Below, piece by piece: positions 13,371 through 17,034 of a DNA stretch of 17,034 bases. The DNA lies in NCBI GenBank assembly GCA_032059445.1, contig DAMCAP010000037.1:1-17034 (forward strand), read 5' to 3'. The position numbers and the translations under genes were made by a program. The stretch comes from DAMCAP01 sp032059445 (GTDB lineage: Bacteria; Bacillota; Clostridia; Oscillospirales; Ruminococcaceae). The notes under the pieces are model-generated. The model was given only the letters and a program-made list of their open reading frames with translations, searched no databases and was not told the origin of the DNA. Numbering within the stretch: position 1 is the first letter of the stretch; each line of letters begins with the position of its first letter.

Positions 13371-14139
13371 ATACGTTTTTTTTGATTTTATCAAGGGCAC
13401 CCTTCTCCAGCCTTGACACCTGTGCCTGAGAAATTCCTACTTCCTTAGCCACCTCCATCTGGGTATGGCCTTTCATAAAGCGCAAGGAGAGGATTTTTTT
13501 TTCGCGATCTGAGAGATTGGCAATTGACTCTCTTATTGAGATTTCATCAAGCCAGTCGCTATCCATGGTAGGGTCTTTTACTTGGTCCATTACATAGATC
13601 GTATCTCCGCCATCGGAATACACAGGATCAAACAGAGACATGGGTGTTACAATTGATTCAAGTGCCAGCACCACTTCGTGCTTGGGCAGCCCCAATGCGT
13701 CGGCTATTTCTAGGATGGTGGGCTCGCTTTTGTTTTTGTTGATCAGCTCTTCCTTTGCCTGCATGGCCCTGTAAGCCACATCTCGCATAGAGCGGCTTAC
13801 CCGTATTGCGTTGTCATCTCGCAGGTGCCGCCTGCATTCTCCCATAATCATGGGTACAGCATAGCTGCTAAAGCGTACATCTAGGCTGGTATCAAAGTTA
13901 TCGATCGCCTTCATTAGCCCGATGCAGCCTACCTGAAACAGATCGTCAGGATTTTCACCCCTGTTAGAAAACTTCTGCACCACACTGAGTACTAGCCTAA
14001 GGTTGCCATTGACCAGAGCATCCCTTGCCGCTTTATCCCCCTCGTGAGCCTTTTTAAGGAGCTCCATTTTTTCTGATTCTTTGAGCACTGTCAGCTTGGA
14101 TGTATTGACCCCGCAGATCTCGACTTTGTTAATATACAC
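13369..14139 (-). CDS. sigG: RNA polymerase sporulation sigma factor SigG
   Basis: SigG directs late gene expression in the forespore, including small acid-soluble proteins and germination genes. The N-terminus KVEICGVNTSKL is the SigG hallmark and separates it from SigF. Region 2 (about 44-101) reads NGNLRLVLSVVQKFSNRG, DDLFQVGCIGLMKAIDNFD and RFSSYAVPMIMGE; region 3 is IRVSRSMRDVAYRAM; region 4 (about 209-253) holds the helix-turn-helix TQMEVAKEVGISQAQVSRLEK. The product is 256 residues, close to the 260 of B. subtilis. I chose the GTG at 14139-14137, which follows GGAGG by seven bases and gives the conserved start (M)YINKVEICG. An ATG 19 codons upstream would put the ribosome binding site inside the gene. 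The usual neighbours spoIIGA and sigE are not upstream here, so this sigG stands alone. Confidence 0.96.
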   Translation of the reverse strand: MYINKVEICGVNTSKLTVLKESEKMELLKKAHEGDKAARDALVNGNLRLVLSVVQKFSNRGENPDDLFQVGCIGLMKAIDNFDTSLDVRFSSYAVPMIMGECRRHLRDDNAIRVSRSMRDVAYRAMQAKEELINKNKSEPTILEIADALGLPKHEVVLALESIVTPMSLFDPVYSDGGDTIYVMDQVKDPTMDSDWLDEISIRESIANLSDREKKILSLRFMKGHTQMEVAKEVGISQAQVSRLEKGALDKIKKNV

Positions 14140-14169
14140 GCTCCACCCTCCTGCCCTTTGATTTACTAT

Positions 14170-14198
14170 CAGTTTGGGCATTTTGGCAGGTATCATAC
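14170..14198 (-). promoter_or_regulatory. Weak candidate forespore-type promoter of sigG
   Basis: On the minus strand GTATG (14198-14194) resembles the -35 of SigF/SigG promoters, and CAAACTG (14176-14170), 17 bases on, partly resembles the -10. The start would lie about 28 bases before the GTG. The match is poor and only position and biology support it. Confidence 0.22.
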
Positions 14199-14343
14199 AA
14201 AAAACCTGACAGGTAATATTAGGTATAGAGGCTGCCTAAAAATGTTTTACTTCGATCTCTTGTATATAATTCACCAATATACACTAATTATTTGTATTAT
14301 TTTATGTCGAAACATGGTTTTTTCATAATAATTAGAATGTCTA
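14199..14343. other. Intergenic stretch upstream of sigG and the lysine operon
   Basis: No coding frame is seen. A palindrome ACCTG-A-CAGGT (14204-14214) and three AGGTA copies (14189, 14212 and 14221 area) lie on the sigG side. The rest is AT-rich (14260-14340), with no further signal that I can name. Confidence 0.4.
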
Positions 14344-14372
14344 TTTACAAACTCATCACCCCATGCTATACT
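14344..14372 (+). promoter_or_regulatory. Promoter of the lysine riboswitch operon
   Basis: TTTACA (14344-14349), 17 bases, TATACT (14367-14372), with an extended -10 TGC directly before it. Transcription would start near 14379, just before the first riboswitch stem. Confidence 0.8.
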
Positions 14373-14381
14373 AATCACATA

Positions 14382-14541
14382 ATTAATAGAGGTGCAGCGA
14401 GAATCAGTACCTAGCAGAGAAGACATTCGTTGAAGCTAGTGGAAAGGTCAAGTTGCCGAAGCAAAACTTAGGTATAAGCTTTGCTGGGCTTAATGAAAAT
14501 ATCATTAAGACTCCTGCCAAAATGGCAGAGGCGCTATTGAT
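14382..14541 (+). ncRNA. Lysine riboswitch (L-box)
   Basis: The RNA aptamer binds L-lysine and switches the downstream genes. All five helices can be drawn. P1 is ATTAATAG (14382-14389) with CTATTGAT (14534-14541). P2 contains CTAGC (14411-14415) with GCTAG (14435-14439). P3 is GCAAAACTTA with TAAGCTTTGC (14461-14484). P4 is CTTAATGA with TCATTAAG (14489-14509). P5 is CTGCCA with TGGCAG (14514-14528). The conserved core segments of the class are present in order: AGAGGTGC, CAGTA, GTGGAAAGG, TTGCCGAAGC, TTGCTGGG and GAGGCGCTAT. A promoter stands just before it and an intrinsic terminator just after, so lysine should cause early termination. The controlled genes are a YfcC permease and an M20 hydrolase. 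The class assignment is strong; a covariance-model search would settle it. Confidence 0.92.
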
Positions 14542-14562
14542 GATAAGCTAATGATTTTTATT

Positions 14563-14591
14563 AGGTTGCATCAGTAGATGCAACCTTTTTT
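14563..14591 (+). terminator. Riboswitch-controlled intrinsic terminator
   Basis: AGGTTGCATC (14563-14572) and GATGCAACCT (14577-14586) form a 10-bp stem with loop AGTA, followed by six T (14586-14591). Its 5' arm and loop (CATCAGTAG, 14569-14577) can instead pair with CTATTGATG (14534-14542), the 3' strand of P1, over nine pairs with one G-U. This gives a clear antiterminator when lysine is absent. Confidence 0.9.
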
Positions 14592-14622
14592 CGTTATAAT
14601 CAATCTACTAAGGAGAGTCGAC

Positions 14623-16038
14623 ATGTCAAACAAGCAAAAGACTAAGAGCTCAGCGATCAACATGCCCCATCCTGTGGTCATACTGATCGGTATCATTCTG
14701 ATTGTAGCAATTGCAAGCTACATCGTACCAGCAGGGCAATATGCCCGCGTAGAAGACCCCAATACTGGTCGTATGGTAGTTGACCCTAATTCCTACACTA
14801 CCGTAGAGCGCAATCCAGTTGGCCCATTTGAGCTGTTTCAGGCAATTCCCAAGGGTATGGGTGCAGCTCAAGAAATTATCTTCTTTATTATGATCGTTGC
14901 AGGCGCTTTTAATATCATTACTTCTACCGGCGCTGTAGAATCAGGAATTGCTCGCGTGGCGCTTAAATTCTCTAACAATGAGAAGTTTATGATCCCTGCC
15001 ATCGTCCTGCTCTTCTCACTTGGTGGTGCTTCCTTCGGTATGGCGGAAGAAAACATCATCTTCGTCCCCATCGGTATAGCCCTCGCTAGAGCACTGGGCT
15101 ACGATGCTATGGTAGGTATGTCGATGGTGGTGCTGGGCAGTGCTTGCGGCTTTAACGCAGGTGTTATCAATCCCTTTACCATCGGTGTAGCGCAGGGTAT
15201 TGCCGAGCTGCCTATGTTCTCTGGTCTTAACTATCGTCTGATCATCTGGGGCGTAATGGTAGTGGTTACCTCCATTTACATTATGCGTTACGGCGCAAAG
15301 GTCAAGGCTGATCCCGCAAAGAGTTATATCCGTGATGTAGAGCTCAGCGAGAGCCACTCCAGCATCGACCTAAACAGTGTGCAGCCCCTAACCGGTAAGC
15401 AGATCTTAGTGCTACTAATTGTACTGGCAGGCTTCGGTGGGCTGGTATACGGCGTACTAGAAAAGGGCTGGTACATCCTCGAAATCGGCTCTCTCTTCCT
15501 TGCTATGGGTGTCATCTCAGGCGCAGCATACGGCTTTGGTCCTAACCGCCTTGTCAAGGAATTCCTCGGCGGCGTTAAGGACATTGCCGGTGGCGCAATC
15601 ATGGTCGGTATCGCTCGTGCCATTCTGGTGGTTATGACCGACTCCATGATTATCGATACCTTGGTTTATTCTCTTTCTTCTGTGATATCCGCACTACCCA
15701 CTGCCATCTCTACACTGGGCATGTATGTGGTACAGATCATCATCAATTTCTTCATCCCATCTGGCTCTGGCCAGGCTGCTGCTACCATGCCTATCATGGT
15801 GCCTCTCTCCGACGTACTGGGTATCAATCGTCAGGTAGCAGTACTGTGTTACCAGTTTGGTGATGGCTTTACCAACAGCATCATCCCCACCTCCTCTACC
15901 CTCATGGCGCTTCTGGGTCTCTCCAAGATCCCTTATGAGAAGTGGGTAAAGTTCATCGCTCCTCTGATGGGCATCTGGATCATTCTGGGCGGTGTGTTTA
16001 TCGTCATCGCCAACATGATCAACTACGGACCTTTCTAA
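14623..16038 (+). CDS. yfcC: YfcC/DcuC family permease under lysine control
   Basis: The 471-residue membrane protein belongs to the YfcC branch of PF03606 (C4-dicarboxylate anaerobic carrier type) with about 12 membrane helices. Typical segments are HPVVILIGIILIVAIASYIVPAGQY at the start, FSLGGASFGMAEENIIFVPI, GSACGFNAGVINPFTIGVAQ, NFFIPSGSGQAAATMPIMVPLSD and YQFGDGFTNSIIPTSSTLMALLGL. Relatives in streptococcal arginine deiminase operons (ArcD) exchange arginine and ornithine, so basic amino acids or their derivatives are a known type of cargo. I chose the ATG at 14623, seven bases after AGGAG; an ATG at 14578 lies inside the terminator hairpin and is not credible. The hydrolase gene follows after 23 bases. 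The lysine riboswitch points to uptake of lysine or a lysine-containing compound when lysine is short. The substrate is inferred, not shown. Confidence 0.88.
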   Translation: MSNKQKTKSSAINMPHPVVILIGIILIVAIASYIVPAGQYARVEDPNTGRMVVDPNSYTTVERNPVGPFELFQAIPKGMGAAQEIIFFIMIVAGAFNIITSTGAVESGIARVALKFSNNEKFMIPAIVLLFSLGGASFGMAEENIIFVPIGIALARALGYDAMVGMSMVVLGSACGFNAGVINPFTIGVAQGIAELPMFSGLNYRLIIWGVMVVVTSIYIMRYGAKVKADPAKSYIRDVELSESHSSIDLNSVQPLTGKQILVLLIVLAGFGGLVYGVLEKGWYILEIGSLFLAMGVISGAAYGFGPNRLVKEFLGGVKDIAGGAIMVGIARAILVVMTDSMIIDTLVYSLSSVISALPTAISTLGMYVVQIIINFFIPSGSGQAAATMPIMVPLSDVLGINRQVAVLCYQFGDGFTNSIIPTSSTLMALLGLSKIPYEKWVKFIAPLMGIWIILGGVFIVIANMINYGPF

Positions 16039-16061
16039 AATAACTTAAGGGGGCATAACTT

Positions 16062-17034
16062 ATGCTACACACAATCCAAAATCACGCACAGGCACTGCTT
16101 CCCGAGCTGATAAGCCTTTCCAAAAATCTCTATGATCAGCCTGAGCTTGGCCATCAAGAGCACTACGCTTGTGAGCAACATACTGCACTGCTCAGAAAGT
16201 ACGGCTTTACCCTTGAGCAGCCTTATATAGGTATGGCTACAGCCTTTAAGGCAACATATGCCTCAGGTAAGCCCGGCCCTACCATCGCATTCCTGGCAGA
16301 GTATGACGCTCTGCCTGGGATCGGTCATGGCTGCGGACACAACATCTTGGGTGCCACCAGTACCGGATCCGCGATCGTACTTCGCCAGCTCATTGACGAG
16401 CTTGGCGGTACCGTAGTAGTACTTGGCACACCTGCCGAAGAAACCGACGGTGGCAAAGCTGCAATAGCTGATAGCGGCGATCTAAAGAACATCGATGTCG
16501 CCCTAATGGCACACCCCTCCAACACCTACTGCCGCAGTGGCAGCTCCTTGGCACTAATGCCTTTGCGCTTTGAGTTTTTTGGGCAGACTTCTCATGCAGC
16601 AGCTTCTCCAGAAATGGGTATTAATGCACTGCATGCAGTAATCTCCCTCTTTAACAATATCAGCGCACTAAGAGAGCACCTGCGCTCCGACTGCCGTATC
16701 CACGGTGTCATCAAGGATGGCGGTAAGGCTGCCAATATTGTGCCTGAGTATACCATGGCAGAGTTCTTTGTAAGAGCTACTACCAAGACCTATCTAAATG
16801 AGCTGGTACAAAAAGTCACCAACTGTGCCAACGCAGCTGCCCTCTCCAACGGTGCAACCTTAAAGATCAGCCAGTTTGAAGCAAGCTACGACAACATGAT
16901 CACCAATCAGCTTCTCTCTGACCTCTTTACTGCCAAGCTTCTTGAGGTAGGTGTACCTCATGTGGAGGATGCACGCCCAAGCACCGGCTCATCTGACGCA
17001 GGCAACGTCAGCCAGTGCTGCCCTATGATCCACT
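16062..17034 (+). CDS. M20 family amidohydrolase/dipeptidase (C-terminus cut by window edge)
   Basis: The frame of 324 codons is open to the right edge; the family is about 390-400 residues, so roughly 70 are missing. It is a metal-dependent M20 hydrolase of the amidohydrolase branch that includes AbgB and the animal enzyme PM20D2. AEYDALPGIGHGCGHN (80-94) carries likely ligands C91 and H93; PAEETDGGK holds E126 and E127, one the general base and one a ligand; H151 is in MAHPSN. The dimerisation (lid) domain begins near 168 (RFEFFGQTSHAAASPEMGINALHAV). A later conserved segment RPSTGSSDAGNVSQ (305-318) completes the second half. The ATG follows AAGGGGG by eight bases, 23 bases after yfcC. PM20D2 cleaves dipeptides ending in lysine or ornithine, which agrees with the lysine riboswitch upstream, so a lysine-releasing hydrolase is plausible. 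N-acetyl-diaminopimelate deacetylase is an alternative. No signal peptide; cytoplasmic. Confidence 0.88.
   Translation, partial: MLHTIQNHAQALLPELISLSKNLYDQPELGHQEHYACEQHTALLRKYGFTLEQPYIGMATAFKATYASGKPGPTIAFLAEYDALPGIGHGCGHNILGATSTGSAIVLRQLIDELGGTVVVLGTPAEETDGGKAAIADSGDLKNIDVALMAHPSNTYCRSGSSLALMPLRFEFFGQTSHAAASPEMGINALHAVISLFNNISALREHLRSDCRIHGVIKDGGKAANIVPEYTMAEFFVRATTKTYLNELVQKVTNCANAAALSNGATLKISQFEASYDNMITNQLLSDLFTAKLLEVGVPHVEDARPSTGSSDAGNVSQCCPMIH

Noticed and set aside
14140..14196. Upstream ATG adding 19 residues to SigG
   Set aside because: The GGAGG lies inside this extension, and the family N-terminus begins at the GTG used.
14578..14622. Longer start for the YfcC permease, beginning MQPFF
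   Set aside because: This ATG lies in the terminator stem of the riboswitch and has no ribosome binding site. The ATG at 14623 has AGGAG seven bases before it.
1..17034. tRNA, rRNA, CRISPR array, insertion sequence, toxin-antitoxin pair or phage module
   Set aside because: I looked for cloverleaf ends, regularly spaced repeats, transposase motifs and paired small genes and found none that could be supported.

Overview
The window looks like a stretch of chromosome from a spore-forming anaerobic member of the Clostridia (Firmicutes). The evidence is a clear sporulation sigma factor SigG, GGAGG-type ribosome binding sites on almost every gene, frequent GTG starts, consensus sigma-A promoters, many U-tailed intrinsic terminators, a DUF1540 mini-protein and a lysine riboswitch. 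I see no rRNA, tRNA, CRISPR array, insertion sequence or phage gene; it reads as ordinary chromosome with several small regulatory surprises. The genus cannot be named from this sequence.

Layout. 1-198 (-): start of a gene with a Lys/Arg-rich N-terminus, behind a leader of about 210 nt that carries a terminator-like hairpin. 740-3014 (+): RNase HI (rnhA), then the iron-sulfur pair cysteine desulfurase IscS and scaffold IscU. 3165-3524 (+): a small membrane protein of unknown function. 3646-9291 (-): AI-2E-family permease, ABC-F ATPase, EcsC-domain protein and MATE transporter. 9405-10289 (+): an EamA/DMT permease whose promoter overlaps the divergent MATE promoter. 10340-10501 (-): a 53-residue DUF1540 protein. 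10720-10905 (+): a 61-residue unknown. 10971-12273 (-): a pncA-nadE NAD salvage operon. 12444-13328 (+): a secreted polysaccharide deacetylase. 13369-14139 (-): sigG. 14344-17034 (+): promoter, lysine riboswitch with its terminator, a YfcC-type permease and an M20 amidohydrolase cut by the window edge.

The most interesting unit is the last one. A lysine (L-box) riboswitch is followed by an intrinsic terminator and a visible alternative pairing that would act as antiterminator. It controls a two-gene operon of a YfcC/DcuC-family permease and an M20 hydrolase with a GHGCGHN metal motif. Lysine control of this pair suggests import and hydrolysis of a lysine peptide or acyl-lysine conjugate; that function is inference.

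Several starts were moved downstream of the longest open frame because the ribosome binding site lies inside the longer frame: the AI-2E permease, MATE, DMT, deacetylase, sigG, yfcC and the small membrane protein. Convergent gene pairs are separated by hairpins that look able to terminate in both directions.
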